Shown here one piece after another: positions 34,038-41,701 of a stretch of DNA of 64,000 bases. This DNA comes from Curtobacterium poinsettiae. Lineage in GTDB: Bacteria; Actinomycetota; Actinomycetes; Actinomycetales; Microbacteriaceae. The stretch is from contig NZ_CP106879.1 in assembly GCF_025677645.1 (NCBI RefSeq), positions 620,001-684,000 of the forward strand, written 5' to 3'. Under the pieces are notes generated by a model. The model searched no databases, was not told where the DNA came from, and saw only the letters and a program-made list of their open reading frames with translations. The translations under genes and the position numbers were made by a program. Each line of letters starts with the position of its first letter. Position 1 is the first letter of the stretch.

Positions 34038-35790
34038 GGATGCAACGTATGTCGGCCGCGTGAGACATGTCCTTGGTTCGCAAGTGACTGTCGAATTAGA
34101 CCCTGGGCTTGCTGGAATTGCCCCTATTTACAGAGGGCAGCTTCAGCAAATAGGTCAAATCGGTTCCCTTGTTCGCCTGCCACAGGGATTGGTTGATCTT
34201 ATTGCGACGGTCACACTAGTCGGTATATCCGAACTGACCGCAGGCGCTGGCCCTCACGAACATTCGCCCGCAGGCGAGAGGTGGCTGCAGGTGCAGCTAC
34301 TCGGCGAGGTGGACAGGGGCACGAGACAGTTTCGGCGCGGAGTCGGTTCTTATCCAGGTCTCGATGATCCCGTCCACTTCGCCCGAAGCGAGGAGCTTGT
34401 GTCGGTTTATCCTGATTCGTCGACGACGCATATCAGAATCGGACGTCTCTCTGCTGCCGACACGGTTCCTATCGCCCTCGATGTCGACAAGCTCGTCGTT
34501 CGACACTCTGCCGTCGTGGGTTCCACTGGGTCAGGTAAGACAAGTGCGGTCGCTTCACTTCTCCAGAAATTTACGAACGGGAAATGGCCGGCCGCGAACA
34601 TCGTAGTTATCGACAGCCATGGGGAATATTCGCACGCGCTGGCCGACCATGCATCGGTGAAGTCCGTCCTCGGGAAACCAGAAGACCGCCTACATGTCCC
34701 ATTTTGGGCGCTCCCCGCTGAAGACATTCTGCGAGCCTTTGTTGGATCGAATGCAGGTCAGACAACCCAAAAAGCATGGGCGACGCTAGTAGCGGAGGCG
34801 CGTCGCGATTTTGCCGATGCGGCAACTTGGTTGAGTCTTGATCCGCAGGCGATCACGGCAGATACGCCTGTACCATTCGATATTCGTGCAGTGTGGTTGC
34901 AACTAGATTCCGATAATCGAGAAACGCGTCGAACGAAGAGTGACCCCGATTCAGTCTGCTTGGAAGTGGCCGGAGACGCAAAAACGCTCACCGCGGCCGT
35001 ATACACCCCACACGGGCCCGGGGGCGCCTCTCCGATGCAGGGACCCTCGTATGGTTGGCACGGGAGCACACCCGAACTTCTTCGCCTCGGGTTACTCGAC
35101 CCTCGGCTCGCATTCATGTTGGAGCCAGCAGGGTCAATTGACGGTCCGGACCCACTCGTCGGCGCCATCGACTCTTGGATCGGAGGGAAACAACCTGTTT
35201 CGGTTCTTGACTTCAGCGGTGTACCTGACGCGGCCGCCGAGCTGGCTATCGGCGTCATTCTGAAGCTAATCTTCGATGTGGCTATACGGACCACCAATGG
35301 TAGTGACGGTATTGGTCGTCCTAGTCCGGTTCTTATCGTACTGGAAGAGGCTCATCGATATCTCGGCGACGTCGCTGCCCCGATTGCGCGAAACGCCGCG
35401 AATCGAATTGCGCGCGAGGGTCGCAAGTACGGCGTAGGACTTATGCTAGTAACGCAACGTCCATCGGATCTACCCGATACGGCCTTAGCGCAATGCGGAA
35501 CTATCATCGCCCTTCGTTTGAGTAATAGCGCCGACCAAAGCAGGATTCGCACGGCACTACCGGACAGTGTGGCGGGGCTCTCGGAGACTCTTCCGTCGTT
35601 GAGGACAGGCGAAGCAATTATAAGTGGTGAAGCGCTCGTATTACCGACCCGGGCTGTTCTAGACCGCCCGAACCCGTTGCCTCTCGCTGAAGATCCGTCT
35701 CTCGCGCCGTGGCGAGATAATTTGGGAACTCGAAATGTTAGTAGCGCCTTAGCTAAGTGGCGCGGCGTCTATGAGGAGGAAGTAAAATGA
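34027..35790 (+). CDS. HerA/FtsK-like ATPase of a SIR2-HerA defence system
   Basis: The 587-residue product has an N-terminal HAS-barrel-like domain (YVGRVRHVLGSQVTVELD), then the HerA core with Walker A GSTGSGKT (about 165-172), DSHGEYSHAL and Walker B VLIVLEEAHRYLG (about 434-446), then REGRKYGVGLMLVTQRPSDLP and an LRTGEAIISGEA tail. HerA hexamers translocate on DNA and, in the SIR2-HerA pair, form a large complex with SIR2. GTG at 34027 has a GGAG site 5 bp upstream; the longer frame from 33931 is inside SIR2 and is rejected. The stop overlaps the KTSC gene (ATGA). Confidence 0.92.
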   Translation: MPVKDATYVGRVRHVLGSQVTVELDPGLAGIAPIYRGQLQQIGQIGSLVRLPQGLVDLIATVTLVGISELTAGAGPHEHSPAGERWLQVQLLGEVDRGTRQFRRGVGSYPGLDDPVHFARSEELVSVYPDSSTTHIRIGRLSAADTVPIALDVDKLVVRHSAVVGSTGSGKTSAVASLLQKFTNGKWPAANIVVIDSHGEYSHALADHASVKSVLGKPEDRLHVPFWALPAEDILRAFVGSNAGQTTQKAWATLVAEARRDFADAATWLSLDPQAITADTPVPFDIRAVWLQLDSDNRETRRTKSDPDSVCLEVAGDAKTLTAAVYTPHGPGGASPMQGPSYGWHGSTPELLRLGLLDPRLAFMLEPAGSIDGPDPLVGAIDSWIGGKQPVSVLDFSGVPDAAAELAIGVILKLIFDVAIRTTNGSDGIGRPSPVLIVLEEAHRYLGDVAAPIARNAANRIAREGRKYGVGLMLVTQRPSDLPDTALAQCGTIIALRLSNSADQSRIRTALPDSVAGLSETLPSLRTGEAIISGEALVLPTRAVLDRPNPLPLAEDPSLAPWRDNLGTRNVSSALAKWRGVYEEEVK

Positions 35791-36008
35791 CTTTAGACTG
35801 GCGCCCAGTAGAATCCGTAAGGATTGTCGCCGAAGCATATGACCCGGACACAGAGACGATCTACGTAGAATTCCCTAAGGGTGGCGTCCAATGGTGGTAC
35901 GCTGCATGCCCGCCGGATGTTTGGGAGCAGTTTACGGCAGATGGTCAATCCCGCGGTCAATTCATCCACCAGGTCTTGAATAATAAGCCGAACGGTCGTT
36001 TTGGTTGA
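35787..36008 (+). CDS. KTSC-domain small protein coupled to SIR2-HerA
   Basis: The 73-residue product is almost entirely one KTSC domain: ETIYVEFPKGGVQWWYAACPP, DVWEQFTADGQSRGQFIHQVL. The family is known as a C-terminal appendage of some lysyl-tRNA synthetases and as single-domain proteins of unknown function, possibly RNA-binding. The ATG lies in the HerA stop (ATGA) behind a GAGGAGGAAG site, so it is made together with HerA. It has the low-GC codon use of the other two genes. It may be a sensor, inhibitor or third subunit of the defence complex; that is inference. Confidence 0.8.
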   Translation: MTLDWRPVESVRIVAEAYDPDTETIYVEFPKGGVQWWYAACPPDVWEQFTADGQSRGQFIHQVLNNKPNGRFG

Positions 36009-36357
36009 ATCGAGACCCCGGTGAGGTTTTAAGTTCACCCAGTCAGTAATTTTGCGGGAAGCGAGAGCTGCGCCAAAAGCTTTCTGCTCAGCGTTAAGTC
36101 GCTCGGCAGTCGGGCTGAGATAGGAGAGAGCTGGCGGTGGGCGCTCCGCAAGGGTGCTCCGCGCTCTCATGGTTGCCGAAGTGGAGCGGAACTTCACGCC
36201 ACCGGCGTCGGTTTGGGGATGGGTGCCGCGGTCTCCGCGGAGGCCCGCGGACCGCGCATCCCGGCGATTTGCCCCCAGATCAGGGCTAGTCGGCATTGAA
36301 TTGGGTCCCGGAGGCCTCTCGACAATGGATCATGAGCGAGACCCTAGGGAGGGGCAC
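36009..36357. other. non-coding gap between the KTSC and DUF4236 genes
   Basis: About 350 bp that change from low to high GC from left to right. A minus-strand frame crosses it and the KTSC gene, but it has no start site or family pattern. CCGCGG-TCT-CCGCGG around 36228-36242 forms a small hairpin. The sequence may be a junction between separately acquired segments. Confidence 0.5.
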
Positions 36358-37413
36358 ATGGGGATCTCGATCCGCAAGAGTGTGAAGGCGGGGCCGCTGC
36401 GGTTCAACCTGTCGAAGTCAGGCATCGGCGTCAGCGCCGGCTTGCCGGGGCTCCGTGTTGGTTCCGGACCCCGAGGGAACTACGTACGGGTTGGTTCCAG
36501 TGGAGCGATGTACCTGTCATCCGAACCCGCGCGTAGTAGCTCCAGAGTTGAGGCGCCCCCGGTCCCATCCGTGACGTGGAACCCAGCTGAAGTCCTCATG
36601 GACGACACCAGCGGGCTGTCCGCTCTCGAACTCCGACCCACTGGGGGTGACGACATCGTGCGGCAGCTCAACGAGGCTGCGAGACGGCCCCGCTGGGGCT
36701 GGATCGCTGCGATCGTCGCCTTCGTGATCGGGGCGGCACTCATGCCGTGGGGTCTCATTGTCTGGGCCCTCGCCATCCCCGGCTGCTGGTGGCTCTTCCT
36801 CCGTGACGGGCTGCGGAAGAACGTCGTCCTCTTCTACGACCTCGAGGGCAGCGCGGCTCTTTGGTTTGACCGCTTTGTCACCTCGTGGGATGCAACGTCG
36901 AGCAGCGACAAGCTGTGGCGAACCGTCCAGTCAGGCCAAGTCCAGACCACCTACCAGCACAAGGTCAACGCCGGCGTCGGGTCCATCGTCCAACGAGTCA
37001 ACGCCGAGGCAAGGATCCAGCAGCCGAAGTACCTGTCCACGAACATCGACATCCCGACCATCCGGGCGGGAAAAGAGGTGCTCTATTTTCTGCCGGATCG
37101 GCTCCTGGTAGGTTCCGGCAAGCGCTACTCGGACGTCGGCTACCGGCACCTGACAGTGCAGCGCTCAGCGACCCGCTTCGTTGAACAACCCGGACACGTG
37201 CCGAAAGACACCCAGCTGATTGGCCAGACCTGGCAGTACGTCAACGTCAAGGGCGGCCCTGACCGGCGCTTCAAGAACAATCCAACCCTCCCCGTCGTGC
37301 AATACGGACAGCTCGACATCAGCACCGCGCAAGGCTTGTTCTGGAGCGTGCAGTCCTCACGTGTTTCCGCCCTCGATGAAGCTGGCTCACTCCTCGGGAC
37401 CGCGCCTCGTTGA
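36358..37413 (+). CDS. DUF4236 domain membrane protein
   Basis: The 351-residue product begins with a DUF4236 domain (GISIRKSVKAGPLRFNLSKSG, then VSAGLPGLRVGSGPRGNYVRVG). Two hydrophobic segments follow near 122-155 (WIAAIVAFVIGAALMPWGLIV and ALAIPGCWWLFL), and then a soluble C-terminal domain that ends by residue 351. The ATG has an AGGGAGGGG ribosome site. DUF4236 proteins are common in accessory regions, but their role is unknown. Base composition is between the island and the host. I cannot tell whether it belongs functionally to SIR2-HerA-KTSC. Confidence 0.8.
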   Translation: MGISIRKSVKAGPLRFNLSKSGIGVSAGLPGLRVGSGPRGNYVRVGSSGAMYLSSEPARSSSRVEAPPVPSVTWNPAEVLMDDTSGLSALELRPTGGDDIVRQLNEAARRPRWGWIAAIVAFVIGAALMPWGLIVWALAIPGCWWLFLRDGLRKNVVLFYDLEGSAALWFDRFVTSWDATSSSDKLWRTVQSGQVQTTYQHKVNAGVGSIVQRVNAEARIQQPKYLSTNIDIPTIRAGKEVLYFLPDRLLVGSGKRYSDVGYRHLTVQRSATRFVEQPGHVPKDTQLIGQTWQYVNVKGGPDRRFKNNPTLPVVQYGQLDISTAQGLFWSVQSSRVSALDEAGSLLGTAPR

Positions 37414-37545
37414 CGCGAGTAGCTTGCTGCTGCGCGGACACAACTGCGCCAGTTCGGCGTAGCTGATGGCCGGCAGTAGTGAGTTGCAGCGGGTGTTGTG
37501 AACGTCCTTGGACTGGTACCTCCGCGTGATCAGGCGTAGCTCGGC

Positions 37546-38817
37546 TTAGCGCCGCCGCACCCCGAGCCCCACCACCGTGACCAGGTTCACCGCACTCCCC
37601 ACCAAGAATCCCGTCGTCCCACCAGCGACCCCGGCGACCGGTCCGAGCACCGCCATGAGCCCAGCGCCGACGACGAACCCGGCGACCGAAGCCAGTGCGA
37701 CCTGGCGTGAGCGTCCAGCGGCGAGCAGCAACGCCGCCGGCACGAGCCCGACGGTGAACACCCACACCGCGACCATCAGGTACCGCAGGTCGGCCACGGC
37801 AGCGGCACCCTCGGCGGGGTAGACGATCGGCAGGAACCATCCGGCGAGCAGGGCGACCAGGCCGAACACGACGGCGGAAGCAGCAGCGAACCCGACCACG
37901 AGCAGCAGCGCCCCACGAGATCGCAACGACCCACCATCGGTCCGGTGCGCGAACGCCGGCACGAGCACCTGGCCCAACGCCTGCCCGAGCATCGACGCCG
38001 GCGTCGCCAGGGTGAATGCGGCCGCGTAGACACCGGCGTCGTGCGCCGATGACGTCACCTGCGCCGAGATCATCGTCAACTGCAGCAACCCGTTCGAGGT
38101 CACCACCGCCAGCACGTTCCACGCTGCGAACCCGAGCACCCCGGCAGCGGGATCGCGCGATGCAGGGGCGAAGCCGTTGCCCCGCGGCCAGCACGCGATC
38201 GCGAACACCGTGTAGCCGACGGCCAGGGGCAGCAGCACGAAGGGCTCGAGGCGGGCGACGCACGCCACCACGAGCAACCCGAGCGCCAGCACGCTCGTCA
38301 CCGAGTCCCACAGCGCGACCCGGGGCGCTCGGTCGTAGCCGAGCTGCGCGCCGCGGGCGTAGCAGTAGAGGCCGTAGCCGACGACGACCGCGGCACCACC
38401 GAGCACCATGCCGGGGCCGTTGCCCCAGGCCAGCGCGATCGGCACGGTGACCGCCGCGAGCACCACGCTCGACACCAGCATCGAGACCCCGAGCAGCCGG
38501 TTCACCGCGGCGTCCGAGCGCCGACCCCGCAGCGCGATCGCCAGGAACCGCGACGCGGTGTTGCCTGCGGCGTTGGGCCAGAGCAGCGCGACGAAGACCG
38601 AGAGCGACAGCAGGGCGGTGGTCTGCCCGAGGGCCTCGGTGCCGAACACCCGCCCGACGACGACGGTCACGAGCAGCTTCGCGACGCCCTGCACCCCGAT
38701 GCCGACCGTGGCGAGCACGGCCGACGAAGCCACCGAGGACGACGGCGCCGCGGGAGAAGGCCCGGCAGCAGCGGGCCCGGCAGGAGATTCAGGCCCAGCA
38801 GGCGAAGACCCGCTCAC
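37546..38817 (-). CDS. polysaccharide flippase-like membrane protein (Wzx/MurJ-type)
   Basis: The 423-residue product has about twelve helices and the MOP-superfamily opening VLATVGIGVQGVAKLLVTVVVGRVFGTEALGQ. The N-terminus is a short Pro/Ala/Ser-rich cytoplasmic stretch. It probably moves a lipid-linked glycan or a related lipid across the membrane. The GTG start overlaps the MATE stop by 4 bp (GTGA), so the two transporters are co-translated. Its 3' end faces the accessory island. Confidence 0.85.
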   Translation of the reverse strand: MSGSSPAGPESPAGPAAAGPSPAAPSSSVASSAVLATVGIGVQGVAKLLVTVVVGRVFGTEALGQTTALLSLSVFVALLWPNAAGNTASRFLAIALRGRRSDAAVNRLLGVSMLVSSVVLAAVTVPIALAWGNGPGMVLGGAAVVVGYGLYCYARGAQLGYDRAPRVALWDSVTSVLALGLLVVACVARLEPFVLLPLAVGYTVFAIACWPRGNGFAPASRDPAAGVLGFAAWNVLAVVTSNGLLQLTMISAQVTSSAHDAGVYAAAFTLATPASMLGQALGQVLVPAFAHRTDGGSLRSRGALLLVVGFAAASAVVFGLVALLAGWFLPIVYPAEGAAAVADLRYLMVAVWVFTVGLVPAALLLAAGRSRQVALASVAGFVVGAGLMAVLGPVAGVAGGTTGFLVGSAVNLVTVVGLGVRRR

Positions 38818-40148
38818 CGCGCCAACGCCTGTTCCACCCAGCCGCGCCGGTGCGCCCGCACCCCGAGCGTCACCGCCCGGACCCCGATGTACCCGAGGGA
38901 GAACACCGCCCACAGCCCCGCGAGCGTCCCACCGGCCCACCACAGCAGCGGCAGGTACACGACCAGGTTCACGCCTCCGGCGATGGCCAGGTACCGCGCG
39001 TCCCCGGCACCGATCAGCACCCCGTCGAGCACGAAGACGTACCCGGCGACGGGCATCCCGACGGCGATGAGCACCAGCACGACGGGCAGGGCGTCCCGCA
39101 CCGCCTGGGAGTCCGAGAACACCGGCCCGAGCACCCCGCTCACGGCCAGGGTCAGCACCCCGAGCAGCACACCGCCGGCGATCCCGAGCAGCACGAGCCG
39201 TCGCGTCACCAGTCGCACCCGCTCCGGGTCACGCCCGCCGAGCCCGTGGCCGACGAGCGCCTGCCCGGCGATGGCCAGGGCGTCGAGCGCGAACGCCAGC
39301 GTCGAGAACACGGTCAGTCCGACCTGGGTCGTCGCGAGTCCGGTGGTCCCGAGCCCGGCGGCGGCCCCGACGGTCGCGAGCATCGCGATCCGCAGCGACG
39401 CGGTCCGCAGGAACAGCCATGCTCCCGACCGCAGTGCCCGTGCGACGCCCGAGGCACCGGGTCGCAGCGGCGCCCCCGACGACCGAGCGGCCCGCACCGC
39501 GATGCGCACGTAGACGACGGCCATCGCCCACTGCACGATGACGGTGCCGGCGGCGGATCCCTCGACACCCCAGCCGGCGCCGTAGATCAGGACGGCGTTG
39601 AGCAGTCCGTTCGCGACGAACCCGACGGTCGCGACGACGAGCGGGGTCTTCGTGTCCTGCAGCCCACGCAGCAGTCCGGTCGAGGCGGTCACCACCAGGA
39701 TGCCCGGCAGCCCGATCAGCGAGACGGTCAGGTACGCGGTCGCCGCGGCCGAGACCTCGGCCGAGGCGCCGAACAGGTCGACGAGCGGTCCGGCGAGCGG
39801 CCACCCGACCAGCGCCAGCAGCACCCCCAGCACGAGTGCGAGCCACATCCCGTCGATCCCGGCGTGCACGGCTCCCCGCCGGTCACCGCCGCCGAGTGCC
39901 CGCGCCACGGCCGGGGTCGTCGAGTACGCCAGGAACACCAGCAGCCCGGTCACCGTCGACAGCACGGCACTCGCGAGCCCGACGGCCGCCAGCGGCGTCG
40001 CCCCGAGGTGACCGACGAGCGCGGTGTCGGTGAGCAGGAACAGCGGCTCGACCACGAGCGCGCCGAGCGCCGGCACCGCCAGCCGCACGATGTCGCGGTC
40101 GACCGCGCGCCGTCCAGCGGTCACAGCGGGTCGGGTGGGTCGGTGCAC
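38814..40148 (-). CDS. MATE-family efflux transporter (DinF-like)
   Basis: The 444-residue product carries two homologous six-helix halves. VDRDIVRLAVPALGALVVEPLFLLTDTALVGHLG is the standard DinF-type opening, and LLRGLQDTKTPLVVA marks the central part. MATE proteins exchange Na+ or H+ for drugs or metabolites. It is first in a two-gene operon with the flippase. Its promoter region carries palindrome copy 2, about 65 bp upstream. Confidence 0.9.
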   Translation of the reverse strand: MHRPTRPAVTAGRRAVDRDIVRLAVPALGALVVEPLFLLTDTALVGHLGATPLAAVGLASAVLSTVTGLLVFLAYSTTPAVARALGGGDRRGAVHAGIDGMWLALVLGVLLALVGWPLAGPLVDLFGASAEVSAAATAYLTVSLIGLPGILVVTASTGLLRGLQDTKTPLVVATVGFVANGLLNAVLIYGAGWGVEGSAAGTVIVQWAMAVVYVRIAVRAARSSGAPLRPGASGVARALRSGAWLFLRTASLRIAMLATVGAAAGLGTTGLATTQVGLTVFSTLAFALDALAIAGQALVGHGLGGRDPERVRLVTRRLVLLGIAGGVLLGVLTLAVSGVLGPVFSDSQAVRDALPVVLVLIAVGMPVAGYVFVLDGVLIGAGDARYLAIAGGVNLVVYLPLLWWAGGTLAGLWAVFSLGYIGVRAVTLGVRAHRRGWVEQALAR

Positions 40149-40213
40149 CGACCCATTCTGTCGGCCATGCCGACCCGTCGTGGTCGGCGAGCGGTGTGGG
40201 CGCGACCCCGAGA

Positions 40214-40257
40214 CGGACTGGAGGCCCGTGGCGGCGCCGCCACGGGCCTCCAGTCCG
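40214..40257. repeat. dispersed palindromic repeat, copy 2 (perfect 44-bp palindrome)
   Basis: The arm CGGACTGGAGGCCCGTGGC, plus GGC, is followed without any loop by its exact reverse complement. It lies between the divergent MATE gene and the small membrane protein gene, where a terminator is not expected. The stem is identical to copy 3 and nearly identical to copy 1, so it belongs to a repeat family. Confidence 0.85.
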
Positions 40258-40295
40258 CCATCCCCAGGCCCTGATCGTGTCGCTATCGTGAGCGG

Positions 40296-40553
40296 GTGAA
40301 GCCGAGCAGACGCGAACGCCGTCTCCGCAACGTCCAGTCACTGATCCTCGTCGGGTCGATGTTCGGAGTGGTCGCCCTGGCAGGTCTTGCCGGCTGGCTC
40401 GGTGCCCCGCAGTGGGCGGTCCTGCCGTTCGTGAGCATCGGCTATCTCGTCTGCTGGCAGGTGACGCTCAGGGCGGTACGGCGTCGCCGAGCGCTGTGGA
40501 ACGACCACGCCGAGCGCTCGCCCACCGGAACGGCGACCGAGACGGACGGGTGA
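40296..40553 (+). CDS. small membrane protein with two transmembrane helices
   Basis: The 85-residue product begins with a basic stretch (KPSRRERRLRN), then a helix (LILVGSMFGVVALAGLAGWLG), a short loop and a second helix (WAVLPFVSIGYLVCWQVTL), and ends in a charged tail. It starts with GTG and lies downstream of palindrome copy 2. The family is not recognised; similar small proteins are common in actinobacteria. Confidence 0.7.
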   Translation: MKPSRRERRLRNVQSLILVGSMFGVVALAGLAGWLGAPQWAVLPFVSIGYLVCWQVTLRAVRRRRALWNDHAERSPTGTATETDG

Positions 40554-40618
40554 ATCGGGCACGGCGAACGCCCTCGTCCACGCCGCGGCGGAGCTGCGCG
40601 CTCGTCACTCGGGCAGGG

Positions 40619-41050
40619 TCAGGGACAGACCCATCCGCTCCCGAACGCCTCGTGCACGCGTCGGAGGGCTTCCGGGTTGCCCCACTCCTGCACGTGCGAG
40701 CAGTCGGCGTCCGCCCGGGCCGCGACGAGTCCCCAGTTGCCGACGTTCTGGTACGCGTAGTGGTCGCCCGACTCCGAGGTCGACGCGCCGCCGCCGCCCT
40801 GTTGCTCCGGCAGCTGGATCTGCTCGCCGTCGGGGAAGACGAGGGTCTGCCCGATCGGATCACAGGAGGGCAGTTCCTCGGTCCGCAGCGCCTGGACCTG
40901 CACCGGTGCCGCGGTCGAACAAGCCGACAGGGTGGCTTCGCCCGCGGTCAGCGTGAGGTACCCGTCTTCCTGGCCCTGATGGGTGCAGCTCGTGATCGAC
41001 AGCGCAGCGACGAGGAGCAGCCCGGAGACGGCGGGTGTGCGGAGGTTCAC
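40619..41050 (-). CDS. putative secreted lipoprotein
   Basis: From the GTG at 41050 the product is 143 residues with a lipoprotein signal: NLRTPAVSG, the hydrophobic LLLVAALSIT and the lipobox Cys22 (SC-THQ). The mature part has two further pairs of cysteines (ATLSACS, PSCDPI, ADCSH, WVCP), suggesting disulfides, and a Gly-rich linker. A longer frame from 41107 would give an over-long signal and would cover the sigma-factor promoter. The family is not recognised. It diverges from the ECF sigma gene and may be co-regulated with it. Confidence 0.7.
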   Translation of the reverse strand: MNLRTPAVSGLLLVAALSITSCTHQGQEDGYLTLTAGEATLSACSTAAPVQVQALRTEELPSCDPIGQTLVFPDGEQIQLPEQQGGGGASTSESGDHYAYQNVGNWGLVAARADADCSHVQEWGNPEALRRVHEAFGSGWVCP

Positions 41051-41090
41051 GGGGACGAGTCTGCCGCTGATCTCGGTCGAGAGCCGATTC

Positions 41091-41118
41091 TGTAACGCTG
41101 GAGCCATGACCGGACACT
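41091..41118 (+). promoter_or_regulatory. candidate ECF-type promoter for the sigma factor operon
   Basis: TGTAACG (41091-41097) resembles an ECF -35 element, and CGGACAC (41111-41117) could be the -10 element 13 bp further on. The GTG start follows only 8 bp later, so the mRNA would be nearly leaderless. Autoregulation by the encoded sigma factor is inferred. Confidence 0.45.
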
Positions 41119-41125
41119 CCAGAGT

Positions 41126-41701
41126 GTGAAGGACGAACAGGACGACAGCTCACTGTGGACACGGGCGGTCCACGATGACGGGGCTGCGTTCGCCGCGCTG
41201 TTCGACCGGCACCGACCGCGCATCTACCGGCGCGCGCTGACCTTGACGGCGAACGTGCACGACGCCGAGGACATCACGGCGGCGGCGTTCTACGAGCTCT
41301 GGCGCAAGCGCAAGAGCGTGACCCTCGTGGCGGGTTCCGTCGCGCCGTGGCTGCTGGTCACGACGGTCAACCTGACCCAGAACCACCGACGTGCAGCAGC
41401 CCGGTACCGGAAGCTCCTCGATGCGCTTCCACGAGACGAGTCCCTTGCTCCCGCCACGGATGCCGAGGACCTGGAGGCCCGCGAGCGGCTCAGGGCGACC
41501 ATCCGCGGCCTCTCGCAGCAGGATGCAGCACTGCTGGTGCTCACCGGGGTCGAGGCGGTGCCGGTCTGGCAGGCAGCGCAGGCGGTCGGTCTCGAGCCAC
41601 CGGCAGCGCGCGTGCGGCTGCACCGGATGCGCCAGCGCCTGCAACGTGACCTGCACGACCTCCGTCCCAGTGTCCGCAACGCACCGGAAGGCACCTCCTG
41701 A
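41126..41701 (+). CDS. ECF-type RNA polymerase sigma factor
   Basis: The 191-residue product has region 2 (AFAALFDRHRPRIYRRALTLT, DAEDITAAAFYELWRKR) and region 4 (LSQQDAALLVLTGVEAVPVWQAAQAVG, PPAARVRLHRMRQRLQRDL). The DAEDITAA segment matches the core -10 recognition helix. It probably directs polymerase to a small regulon and is controlled by the membrane protein in the next gene, which starts in its stop codon (TGATG). The inducing signal is unknown. Confidence 0.88.
   Translation: MKDEQDDSSLWTRAVHDDGAAFAALFDRHRPRIYRRALTLTANVHDAEDITAAAFYELWRKRKSVTLVAGSVAPWLLVTTVNLTQNHRRAAARYRKLLDALPRDESLAPATDAEDLEARERLRATIRGLSQQDAALLVLTGVEAVPVWQAAQAVGLEPPAARVRLHRMRQRLQRDLHDLRPSVRNAPEGTS

Noticed and set aside
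35793..36296. Minus-strand open frame crossing the KTSC gene and the following gap
   Set aside because: No ribosome site or family pattern; the plus-strand KTSC gene is coupled to HerA and has a recognisable domain.
32561..37525. GGTACCT present near both edges of the low-GC island as a possible target duplication
   Set aside because: Seven bases can match by chance, the copies are not at the composition boundaries, and no integrase or tRNA accompanies them.
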